DNA of 5,267 nucleotides from Lentisphaeria bacterium (GTDB lineage: Bacteria; Verrucomicrobiota; Lentisphaeria; Victivallales; JAUVCU01): assembly GCA_030590715.1 (NCBI GenBank), contig JAUVCU010000142.1:1-5267 (forward strand). Reading direction: 5' to 3'. Every line of letters begins with the position of its first letter. Position 1 is the first letter of the stretch. The position numbers and the translations under genes are program-made. The notes beneath the pieces are model-generated. The model worked only from the letters and a program-made list of their open reading frames with translations. It had not been told where the DNA came from and did no database searches. Positions 1 to 5,267 of the stretch are shown piece by piece.

Positions 1-564
1 TGATTCGCCCTTGAGTTCACCTGTCTGGTAGAAAAGTTTGCTCATTCCAACTTCTTTATTATCGACGAAATCACCAATTCGACTCTCGTAGCCAGAGGGA
101 TATAAAACGGTACAAGGTCCGTTCAGCGCATTGTTCTTTATAGTAAATTTTCTTTCGAGTTTCCCGGAGTCGGCATATTGGAAGTAAACACCATCAGGCG
201 GATAACCTGAGATCTGAAATATTCCTTTGGATTTCCACGTTCCATCAGCGGCATATTCGCCATTTTTAGTAAAAATAAACCGGATCGGAGAGCCGGGAAT
301 AACTATCTTTTTCGCGGTGAGATCCATCTTTTCAAAAATAATGGTGCCGGAATCATCAATGATTTTTTTGATACGCCTGGAATCAAGCGTGTAGCTTTTA
401 CCGCTGACTTTGAAAATGAAGAAATCGTCGACCTGAATTAATTCCTGAACATTCCGATGAATATATCCGTCGAGTCGATGAACATCGGTGGCCTCAGTTT
501 TGGAGGCCACTATGAACAAACAGGAAACAGATAAGACTGTTTTCTTTACATTTTCAAAGTGCAT
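1..564 (-). CDS. Exported YwqK/MORN-type repeat protein, C-terminus off the window
   Basis: This open frame of 188 codons starts at ATG 564 and runs off the left edge without a stop. Its N-terminus looks like a Sec signal peptide: basic n-region (MHFENVKK), short hydrophobic core (TVLSVSCLFIVA, 9-20), probable cleavage near TEA at 23-25. Residues 27-120 match no family I recognise. From about residue 125 come degenerate repeats of the type G-x3-YY-x2-G-x-L-x7-NG: FQYADSGKLERKF (128-140), NGPCTVLYPSGYESRIGDF (148-166) and KLFYQTGELKG (177-186). These resemble YwqK/MORN_2 repeats, which automated annotation often labels 'antitoxin' although most such proteins have no shown toxin partner. AGGA upstream of ATG, at about 9 nt, supports the start. 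The gene follows the pyrE stop after 15 nt on the same strand, so co-transcription is likely. The product is probably periplasmic or outer-surface, with unknown function. Cys15 is poorly placed for a lipobox, so a lipoprotein is less likely. Confidence 0.75.
   Translation of the reverse strand, partial: MHFENVKKTVLSVSCLFIVASKTEATDVHRLDGYIHRNVQELIQVDDFFIFKVSGKSYTLDSRRIKKIIDDSGTIIFEKMDLTAKKIVIPGSPIRFIFTKNGEYAADGTWKSKGIFQISGYPPDGVYFQYADSGKLERKFTIKNNALNGPCTVLYPSGYESRIGDFVDNKEVGMSKLFYQTGELKGES
488..510 (-). other. Perfect 8-bp inverted repeat (mRNA hairpin) in signal-peptide codons
   Basis: GTGGCCTC (488-495) is the exact reverse complement of GAGGCCAC (503-510), with a 7-nt loop. In the minus-strand transcript it lies about 55-77 nt after the ATG of the YwqK-type gene and about 70-90 nt after the pyrE stop. 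It is GC-rich compared with its surroundings. No U-run follows on either strand, so it is not a standard intrinsic terminator. It could stabilise the pyrE 3' end or dampen expression of the downstream gene, but that role is inference. Confidence 0.55.
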
Positions 565-579
565 TGGGTACGTCCTGTA

Positions 580-1251
580 TTATTTACAGCCGTACTCCTC
601 GCGGTAAGCGTTGATACGGCTTAGCATCTCATCATCGATAAGAACTTTACCATTTAATTCTTTATTATATAGATAATCAACGATCTCATCAAGTGTTACG
701 ATAGGAACAGGCTGAATTCCGAAATCTTCTTGAATTTGAGCAAGAGCAGATTTTTCAGTTGTTCCACGTTCCTGACGGTCAACAGAAACCACAAGAGCTT
801 TGATGTTTACGTCTGCTGTCGCTTTTAGAAGCGGAACGCTTTCGCGGATAGAAGTACCGGCTGTTGTCACGTCTTCGATGATAACTACGTTTTCACCGTC
901 CTGAAGTTTGTGACCGACAATATTTCCACCTTCACCGTGATCTTTAGCTTCTTTACGGTTGAAGCAGAAAGTACAGTTGTGATCGAAGTCTTGAGCCAGG
1001 CTGATAGAAGCAGTAACACAAAGAGGAATCCCTTTATATGCAGGACCAAACAGGCAGTCGAACTCTTTACCAAGAGTGTCGTTTAGGGCTTTGGCATAGT
1101 AATAACCAAGCTTCCCCATCTGCTCTCCAGTATCGTAGTTTCCTGTGTTGATGAAGAATGGAGTTTTACGTCCTGACTTTGTAGTGAAGTCTCCGAAAGT
1201 AAGAACTCCAGACTCAACCATAAATTCAATGAACTCTTCTTTGTAAGTCAT
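580..1251 (-). CDS. pyrE: Orotate phosphoribosyltransferase
   Basis: This cytoplasmic enzyme converts orotate and PRPP to orotidine 5'-monophosphate and PPi, the fifth step of de novo UMP synthesis. At 223 residues it is close to the roughly 210-residue bacterial form and appears complete. Visible elements in order: the N-terminal substrate region KSGRKTPFF (25-33); FGPAYKGIP (68-76), typical of PyrE; the flexible catalytic loop RKEAKDHGEGG (99-109) with K100, K103 and H105; the PRPP-binding motif VVIIEDVTTAGTS (122-134) with the acidic pair E126-D127; and DRQERG (158-163). AAGGA (complement of 1260-1264) lies 8 nt upstream of ATG 1251 and supports this start; the stop is TAA. The gene is transcribed divergently from the flavoprotein gene and probably heads a transcript that includes the YwqK-type gene. 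No attenuator or leader peptide is visible in the short upstream region. Confidence 0.97.
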   Translation of the reverse strand: MTYKEEFIEFMVESGVLTFGDFTTKSGRKTPFFINTGNYDTGEQMGKLGYYYAKALNDTLGKEFDCLFGPAYKGIPLCVTASISLAQDFDHNCTFCFNRKEAKDHGEGGNIVGHKLQDGENVVIIEDVTTAGTSIRESVPLLKATADVNIKALVVSVDRQERGTTEKSALAQIQEDFGIQPVPIVTLDEIVDYLYNKELNGKVLIDDEMLSRINAYREEYGCK

Positions 1252-1291
1252 CTTATTTTTCCTTTTTAAATTGCTTAAAATTTGATTGGTG

Positions 1292-1321
1292 ATAATATCA
1301 AGATTTTATTGAATAGTACAA
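1292..1321 (-). promoter_or_regulatory. Candidate extended -10 promoter for pyrE
   Basis: On the minus strand TGATATTAT (complement of 1292-1300) fits an extended -10 (TGn plus TATTAT, five of six consensus bases). TTGTAC (complement of 1316-1321), 18 bp upstream, is a weak -35. Transcription would begin near 1285 and leave a leader of about 33 nt containing the pyrE ribosome binding site. The whole divergent gap is only 107 nt, so promoters for both directions must overlap or lie close together. Confidence 0.4.
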
Positions 1322-1358
1322 ACCCGTTTACTCCCTATATAAGGAAAAAATTGCGCCA

Positions 1359-2606
1359 GTGATTGAAGACATTAAAACAGACATAATAGTCGTCGGTTCA
1401 GGACCATCAGGTCTGGCTTCCGCGATCTTTGCAGCCCGCAACGGAAAGCGCGTGGTAATACTCGAACAGCTGAGAAAAGTTGGGGCAAAAATTCTTGTTT
1501 CAGGCGGAGGTAAATGCAATTTATCAAACAATGCCACGATGGAAGATTTTATTAAAGGCTTCAGCTCCGGCGGTAAATTCCTTCGACCAGCTTTAAATGA
1601 ATTCTTTTCAGATGAGTTAAAAGATTTTTTCCATAAACTTGGCCTTCAAACAGGGTCGTATGACGGGTTTCACATCTTTCCAGAGTCTAATAGCGCGGTT
1701 GAGGTTGTTGAAGTTCTGGTAACTGAATGCGAACGCCTCGGCGTAAAGATTATAAACGAGATCACTGTTGAAGATATCATTATTGAGAATGATGAACTTT
1801 GCGGTGTTGTTACCACACAGGGTGAGCTGAGAGCGAAGAATGTAATAGTGACAACCGGAGGCCGCTCTTACAGCAAGGTCGGCGGAACCGGTGGCGGTTA
1901 TCCGCTGGCGAAAAAAGCGGGGCATAAAGTTACGAAGCTATTGCCCGCGATGGTCGCACTGCAGTGTGAAGAAACATGGCCGGGAGAATTGAGCGGACTG
2001 ACAATCACCGATGCCAGTTTCTTTATAGATCACAAGCGCTACCAGAATAAGATCAAACGTGGCTCAATAATGTGTACCCACAAAGGGTTAACGGGTCTGA
2101 GGTTGCTCGATCTTTCCGGAGATGTCGCCGATCTTCTACAAAAAGCGAAATCTGTTCCAGTCAGCTTTAATTTTCGCGCCGATATGGATTATTCTGGCTG
2201 GATAGGGAAGTTTAACTTCTGGGCTAAAAATAATCCTAAAAATAGAATCCATAAGCTGCTTACTGAATTTTTACCACAACGTCTGGTAAATCAACTCTGC
2301 ACCGAAGCCGGAAATCTTATCGGTGTGAAAGCCGATAAAATGACAGATGAGCAGAAGGATATTCTGGCCGACCTAATCTCAAACTACATTTTCCACATGA
2401 CAGGAACAGAGGGATTTGAGCGTGCAATGGTTACCCGTGGCGGGATAAAGCTAAAAGATATCGACTCTAATACCATGGAAAGTAAACTGCTAAAAGGGCT
2501 TTATTTTGCCGGGGAAGTTTTGAATATTGACGGGCCTTGTGGTGGATATAACATTCAATGGGCAATTTCCAGCGGACGAAAAGCCGGTATTTCCTCAGCA
2601 AAATAG
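1359..2606 (+). CDS. FAD-dependent oxidoreductase, HI0933/YhiN (BaiN/RdsA) family
   Basis: This is a flavoprotein of the HI0933-like family; 415 residues is normal length. The N-terminus is a Rossmann FAD-binding fold: IIVVGSGPSGLASA (9-22) with GSGPSG, then VVILEQ (32-37) ending in acidic E36, which should bind the adenosine ribose. The family signature VSGGGKCNLSNN follows at 47-58. A second nucleotide-contact segment is VIVTTGGRSYSKVGGTGGGYPLA (162-184). THKGLTG (240-246) belongs to the family's middle domain; the next residues (LRLL) differ from the Gly-Pro I would expect there. The C-terminus has VTRGGI (358-363) and the FAD-closing segment GLYFAGEVLNIDGPCGGYN (380-398). Physiological substrates of the family are mostly unknown; some members act on bile acids or unsaturated substrates. 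The start is GTG at 1359, with AAGGA at 1341-1345 about 13 nt away, a long spacing, so the exact start is moderately sure. The stop is TAG. Confidence 0.93.
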   Translation: MIEDIKTDIIVVGSGPSGLASAIFAARNGKRVVILEQLRKVGAKILVSGGGKCNLSNNATMEDFIKGFSSGGKFLRPALNEFFSDELKDFFHKLGLQTGSYDGFHIFPESNSAVEVVEVLVTECERLGVKIINEITVEDIIIENDELCGVVTTQGELRAKNVIVTTGGRSYSKVGGTGGGYPLAKKAGHKVTKLLPAMVALQCEETWPGELSGLTITDASFFIDHKRYQNKIKRGSIMCTHKGLTGLRLLDLSGDVADLLQKAKSVPVSFNFRADMDYSGWIGKFNFWAKNNPKNRIHKLLTEFLPQRLVNQLCTEAGNLIGVKADKMTDEQKDILADLISNYIFHMTGTEGFERAMVTRGGIKLKDIDSNTMESKLLKGLYFAGEVLNIDGPCGGYNIQWAISSGRKAGISSAK

Positions 2607-2706
2607 TTTGTGACTATCGAAAACCAGGCCCGAACGATGCGTGATGATTTGTATATAGAAGGTGCAGATTTACGTTTTTGAAGAACTCTTTTCTTTTGAG
2701 CTATTC

Positions 2707-2717
2707 TGCTATATACT
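2707..2717 (+). promoter_or_regulatory. Possible extended -10 element upstream of pseB
   Basis: TGCTATATACT contains TG, one base, then TATATA, a partial extended -10. No good -35 lies at the matching distance. It would start a transcript near 2722, giving a leader of about 30 nt before ATG 2755. Its position inside the 31-codon upstream extension of the pseB frame agrees with translation starting at 2755, not at GTG 2662. The rest of the 148-nt gap (2607-2754) shows no terminator or gene. Confidence 0.25.
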
Positions 2718-3316
2718 ATTTACAAAAGAATACGATAGGCACGCAGAGTCGACTATGCTGAATGGTAAAAATATCTTGATAACAGGAGGAACCGGTTCAT
2801 TCGGGCAGCACGCTGTCAAAATTATTCTTGAACGATATAAGCCGAACAAACTCATCATTTTTTCACGTGATGAGCTGAAACAGTTTGAGATGAGCCAGAA
2901 GTTTTCACCAAAAGAATATCGCTGCCTACGGTACTTTATCGGAGATGTAAGGGAAGAAAAACGCCTATTTGAGGCCCTTCATGGTGTAGATTACGTTATT
3001 CATGCGGCGGCATTAAAGCAGGTTCCGGCTTGTGAGTATAATCCTTTTGAAGCGATCAAAACGAATATCCTCGGAGCAAAGAATATTATCAGAATGGCGA
3101 TTCAGCAGAAGGTATCCAGGGTTGTAGCTTTAAGCACAGATAAAGCGGCCAATCCGATCAACCTCTACGGTGCGACAAAACTATGCTCCGATAAACTTTT
3201 CATTGCGGCTAACGAATCGATGGCCAATGGTTTAGACTCAAGGTTTTCAATAGTCAGATACGGTAATGTTTTGGGAAGCAGGGGCTCTGTTCTCCCGTTT
3301 TTCCTTGAGCAGAGAA

Positions 3317-3351
3317 AGGAGGGAAACTTACCGTTACCGATGGTGAGATGA
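3317..3351 (+). other. pseB frame junction: slippery-type heptamer and ATGA overlap
   Basis: The heptamer G GGA AAC (3321-3327) sits in the X XXY YYZ phase of the upstream frame, codons 189-191. A -1 slip there gives ...EGN-LTVTDGEMTRFW, which is what PseB proteins have at this point. AGGAGG (3317-3322) overlaps the heptamer; in known bacterial cases a stimulatory Shine-Dalgarno lies further upstream. A weak hairpin, TTACC/GGTGA with loop GAT (3334-3346), begins 6 nt after the heptamer. The upstream-frame stop TGA (3349-3351) overlaps ATG 3348 as ATGA, a layout used in translational coupling. A single-base deletion gives the same picture, so function is unproven. Confidence 0.4.
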
Positions 3352-3614
3352 CCCGCTTCTGGATCACGCTTACGCAAGCGGTAGAACTGGTTTTGAAAGC
3401 TTTTGAAACGATGCAGGGTGGAGAAATATACGTGCCGAAAATACCAAGCTGTACTATGCGCGACTTTGCCAAAGCGGTATGTAAAGACTGTGAGATCGAA
3501 CTTATCGGTGCTAGACCCGGGGAGAAAAAGCACGAACTAATGATTCCCGCGGATGAAGCAATTAACACTCTGGAATTTAATAAATTCTTTGTGATCCAGC
3601 CGACTTTGAACTGG

Positions 3615-3617
3615 TGA
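3615..3617 (+). other. In-frame TGA in pseB codon 288, probably replacing Trp
   Basis: The codons read AAC TGG TGA GAT TCG, and the frame stays open for 52 further codons with a PseB-like C-terminus. PseB proteins usually have aromatic residues here, so TGG to TGA (one G-to-A change) is the simplest origin. All other Trp codons I found in the window are TGG, which argues against a reassigned code. No convincing SECIS-like hairpin follows. Confidence 0.7.
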
Positions 3618-3796
3618 GATTCGGAAAAGATTCACGAAGAAAATGGAGGAAAACACTGCCCTGAAGGATTTGCCTATGCGAGCAATAATAACGACCTATG
3701 GCTTGATAGCGCACAGACAAAAGAATTTATCAATGACTTTCTTGAAACAGATGGTGCTTACCTCAATAATGTATAAATCCAAACAGGTTTGATTTT

Positions 3797-4921
3797 ATGA
3801 TTCCGTACGGCAGGCAGACAATTGACGATGACGATATTCAAGCTGTTATTGAAGTCCTGAAATCCGACTATTTAACGACTGGTCCGAAAATTCAGGAATT
3901 TGAAAAAGCAATCTGCGAAGTAACCGGCGCAAAATATGGTGTTGCAATTTCCAGTGGAACAGCGGCTCTACACGCCGCAGTTTTTGCCGCTGGCCTAGAG
4001 CCCGGAGATGAAGTTATAACAACTCCTATAACGTTTGCGGCTACATCAAACGTAGTGCTGTATCAGGGTGCAACTCCAGTCTTTGCCGATATTTCACCAG
4101 ACTCCCTTCTTATTGACCCGAAATCTGTAGAAAGCTTTATCACTACAAAAACGAAAGCGATTATAGCGGTTGATTATGCAGGCCAGCCGTGTGACTATGG
4201 TTCTCTGCGAAAAATTGCCCGGAAATATGACCTTACTTTAATATCAGATGCCTGCCACTCCATCGGAGCAAAATACAAAGGTAGAAAAGTTGGAACTCTA
4301 GCCGATATGACCTGCTTCAGCTTTCATCCGGTCAAGCACATCACTACCGGTGAGGGCGGAGCAATCGTGACCAACAGCAAAGAACTGGCTGACAAAATGA
4401 GAACGTTCAGAAACCACGGCATTACAACTGATCATGCACAGCGAATGGAAAAAGGGTCGTGGTTTTACGAAATGCTCGACTTAGGCTTCAATTACAGGAT
4501 TACCGATATTCAGTGTGCTTTAGGAATCAGCCAGATAAAGAAGCTGAACGGGTGGATAAAAAAACGCAATGAAATAGCAAAAGTATATGATGCGGCATTT
4601 GCTGAAAATGAAAAGATAACGCCATTAAAAACGGATAGCGGTAACTTCAATTCATACCACCTCTACGTTGTGAAGCTGGATGAATCACTGGATCGAGCTG
4701 AAATATTCAGTCGATTGCGGGAACAGGGAATCGGCGTAAACGTTCACTACATCCCTGTTTACCTTCATCCGTACTACCAGAACAATTTGGATACAGCACC
4801 CGGGTTGTGCCCTAAAGCAGAGAAGTGTTATGAGCAAATGCTCTCTTTACCAATCTTCGAAGGCTTAACGAACGTGGAACAGCAGATGGTGATACAAAGT
4901 CTGGAGCAGTTAACCTCTTAA
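3797..4921 (+). CDS. pseC: UDP-4-amino-4,6-dideoxy-N-acetyl-beta-L-altrosamine transaminase
   Basis: PseC is a PLP-dependent aminotransferase of the DegT/DnrJ/EryC1 (AHBA synthase) family. It transfers the amino group of glutamate to C4 of the PseB product, second step of CMP-pseudaminic acid synthesis in the cytoplasm. At 374 residues it is full length. Visible elements: IPYGRQTIDDDDI (2-14), a PseC-type N-terminus; SDYLTTGPKIQEFE (23-36); SSGTAALHA (52-60), the PLP-phosphate region; VDYAGQPCD (125-133); ISDACHSIG (149-157) with D151 for the pyridine nitrogen; SFHPVKHITTGEGG (175-188) with K180 as the predicted Schiff-base lysine; GFNYRITDIQCALG (230-243); and VHYIPVYLHPYYQ (316-328). ATG 3797 has AGG 9 nt upstream and lies 20 nt after the pseB TAA, so the two genes probably share a transcript. 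All catalytic residues are present. Related transaminases such as PglE or PerA are less likely because of the pseB neighbour and the N-terminal signature. Confidence 0.95.
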   Translation: MIPYGRQTIDDDDIQAVIEVLKSDYLTTGPKIQEFEKAICEVTGAKYGVAISSGTAALHAAVFAAGLEPGDEVITTPITFAATSNVVLYQGATPVFADISPDSLLIDPKSVESFITTKTKAIIAVDYAGQPCDYGSLRKIARKYDLTLISDACHSIGAKYKGRKVGTLADMTCFSFHPVKHITTGEGGAIVTNSKELADKMRTFRNHGITTDHAQRMEKGSWFYEMLDLGFNYRITDIQCALGISQIKKLNGWIKKRNEIAKVYDAAFAENEKITPLKTDSGNFNSYHLYVVKLDESLDRAEIFSRLREQGIGVNVHYIPVYLHPYYQNNLDTAPGLCPKAEKCYEQMLSLPIFEGLTNVEQQMVIQSLEQLTS

Positions 4922-4932
4922 GCATAAGCAAA

Positions 4933-5052
4933 CTGAAGCTTGAGCTCACACGACAATACGATTCTGGTTGCGGGTCATCCCACTGTTCTACATGCGCTCT
5001 ATGGTACATTCTACTTCTACAGCATATTGAATACTTCAACGACTTGGCAAGA
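4933..5052. repeat. Tandem repeat copy 1 (about 120 bp)
   Basis: The copy begins CTGAAGCTTGA and ends near CGACTTGGCAAG. The best conserved part is 4981-5014, which matches 5102-5135 of copy 2 at 33 of 34 positions by eye. The flanks are more diverged, and this copy has about 7 extra bases between the core and GAATACTT. The family and orientation are unknown to me. Confidence 0.75.
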
Positions 5053-5054
5053 AG

Positions 5055-5166
5055 CTGAAGCTTGAACTCATACGTTAATACGAGTTTGATTCAGGATAGC
5101 TCACTGTTGTACATGCGCTCTATGGTACATTCTACAGGTGCTGAATACTTCTGCGACTCGGCAAAA
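5055..5166. repeat. Tandem repeat copy 2 (about 112 bp)
   Basis: This copy begins CTGAAGCTTGA and ends CGACTCGGCAAAA, directly after copy 1. Its core contains an imperfect inverted repeat, TGTACAT (5107-5113 region) against ATGGTACA (5122-5129 region), that copy 1 has lost by one base (TCTACAT). It reads as a structured non-coding element or the remnant of a dispersed repeat. Confidence 0.75.
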
Positions 5167-5174
5167 GTGTTGTC

Positions 5175-5195
5175 GGAAAGTGGCAACCAATTTCC
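5175..5195. other. Small hairpin after the tandem repeat
   Basis: GGAAA (5175-5179) pairs with TTTCC (5191-5195). Inside it TGG (5181-5183) pairs with CCA (5187-5189) around a CAA loop, with a single G/A mismatch between the two stems. No adjacent T-run follows, so a terminator is not supported. It may be part of the same repetitive non-coding region. Confidence 0.35.
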
Positions 5196-5267
5196 GCCTG
5201 CCTTATTTTACACTTACACCAACTTTCAGCGTATGCCCATCTCACGGTTATCTGATCGGCAAACAGG

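Larger units (their letters stand above)
2755..3776 (+). pseudogene. pseB: UDP-GlcNAc 4,6-dehydratase (inverting), broken by a -1 frame change and an in-frame TGA
   Basis: PseB converts UDP-GlcNAc to the 4-keto-6-deoxy-L-arabino sugar, first step of pseudaminic acid synthesis. It is an NADP-dependent short-chain dehydrogenase of the FlaA1/PseB type. Starting at ATG 2755, visible motifs are GGTGSFG (11-17), FSRDELKQFEM (36-46), GDVRE (63-67), HAAALKQVP (83-91), STDKAANP (127-134, D129-K130), YGATK (138-142, Y138 and K142) and RYGNVLGSRGSV (168-179). In this frame translation ends at TGA 3349-3351. The PseB sequence continues in the -1 frame (EMTRFWITL, GGEIYVPKIPS, RPGEKKHE), meets TGA at 3615-3617, and goes on for 52 more codons (CPEGFAYASNNNDLWLD) to TAA 3774. 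The reconstructed protein is 340 residues, normal family length, with no other damage. GTG 2662 opens the same frame further upstream but adds 31 residues foreign to the family. No strong ribosome binding site precedes 2755; the palindrome AGTCGACT occupies that place. Sequence error, fresh pseudogene and recoding are all possible. Confidence 0.88.
4922..5267. other. Region of 346 nt without a convincing gene, dominated by a tandem repeat
   Basis: After the pseC stop no next pse gene starts. The region contains two imperfect copies of a roughly 120-bp unit and a small hairpin. Reading frames are not conserved between the two copies: what is open in one copy is stopped or shifted in the other, which favours a non-coding repeat. 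One plus-strand frame is open from 5059 to the window edge (about 70 codons), but it has no ribosome binding site and no recognisable protein. No rho-independent terminator for pseC is evident. Confidence 0.6.

Noticed and set aside
1..564. Toxin-antitoxin system suggested by the YwqK-like repeats.
   Set aside because: The protein appears to be exported and no toxin-like gene is adjacent; the neighbour is pyrE.
1282..1301. TTGAT / ATCAA inverted repeat overlapping the pyrE -10, a possible operator.
   Set aside because: The arms are only 5 bp with a 10-nt gap, which is common in AT-rich intergenic DNA.
1282..1310. Plus-strand promoter TTGATT (1282-1287), 17-bp spacer, TTTATT (1305-1310) for the flavoprotein gene.
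   Set aside because: Each box matches consensus at only four of six positions in AT-rich DNA, so it is no better than chance.
1617..1925. 102-codon minus-strand frame inside the flavoprotein gene, and similar antisense frames in pyrE and pseB.
   Set aside because: These are shadows of strongly supported genes on the other strand or frame.
2662..2754. GTG 2662 as pseB start, adding 31 N-terminal residues.
   Set aside because: The PseB family begins close to the NGKNILITGGTGSFG block, the extension is unlike the family, and a promoter-like -10 lies inside it.
3367..3380. CGCTT-ACGC-AAGCG hairpin in pseB as a frameshift stimulator.
   Set aside because: It begins about 39 nt after the heptamer, well beyond the usual 5-9 nt spacing.
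3615..3660. Selenocysteine insertion at the pseB TGA.
   Set aside because: Only a weak 4-bp TTCG/CGAA pairing with a large loop follows, and the family has no selenocysteine or catalytic cysteine here.
4812..5039. 75-codon minus-strand frame across the pseC 3' end and first repeat copy.
   Set aside because: It overlaps pseC antisense, has no family resemblance and no supporting start signal.
5059..5267. Plus-strand frame open to the window edge (about 70 codons, ATGs at 5113 and 5122), a possible start of a following gene.
   Set aside because: It lies partly in the tandem repeat, has no ribosome binding site, no recognised motif, and this frame is not conserved in the first repeat copy. An open stretch of this length is not rare by chance.

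Overview
The window reads as a piece of a bacterial chromosome: dense genes, short gaps, Shine-Dalgarno-like sites and only bacterial protein families. Base composition is moderately AT-rich by eye. Pseudaminic-acid genes and a secreted YwqK/MORN-type protein suggest a bacterium with glycosylated surface structures such as flagella, capsule or LPS. The phylum cannot be fixed from these genes. No phage, insertion-sequence, CRISPR, tRNA or rRNA signature was found.

Left block, minus strand (1-1251): pyrE, orotate phosphoribosyltransferase of pyrimidine synthesis, is followed after 15 nt by an exported protein with YwqK-type repeats that runs off the left edge. A perfect 8-bp GC-rich inverted repeat lies in the signal-peptide codons of that second gene. 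A 107-nt divergent gap (1252-1358) carries a plausible extended -10 promoter for pyrE. On the other side of the gap is a plus-strand flavoprotein of the HI0933/YhiN (BaiN/RdsA) family (1359-2606).

Middle block, plus strand (2755-4921): pseB and pseC encode the first two enzymes of CMP-pseudaminic acid synthesis. PseB dehydrates and epimerises UDP-GlcNAc, and PseC aminates the product. pseC is intact. pseB is not: its reading frame moves by -1 near codon 191, and a TGA interrupts it at codon 288, where a Trp codon would fit. Both sides of both lesions remain clearly PseB-like, so the damage is very recent, a sequencing or assembly error, or recoding. The frame change sits at GGGAAAC, a classical -1 slippery heptamer in the correct phase, and slippage there restores the expected protein exactly. 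The two frames also meet in an ATGA stop/start overlap. The second lesion has no such explanation, so pseudogene or sequence error stays the default reading.

Right block (4922-5267): no convincing gene. It holds two imperfect tandem copies of a roughly 120-bp unit sharing a near-identical 34-bp core, then a small hairpin. The remaining pseudaminic acid genes (pseF, pseG, pseH, pseI) are not in the window.
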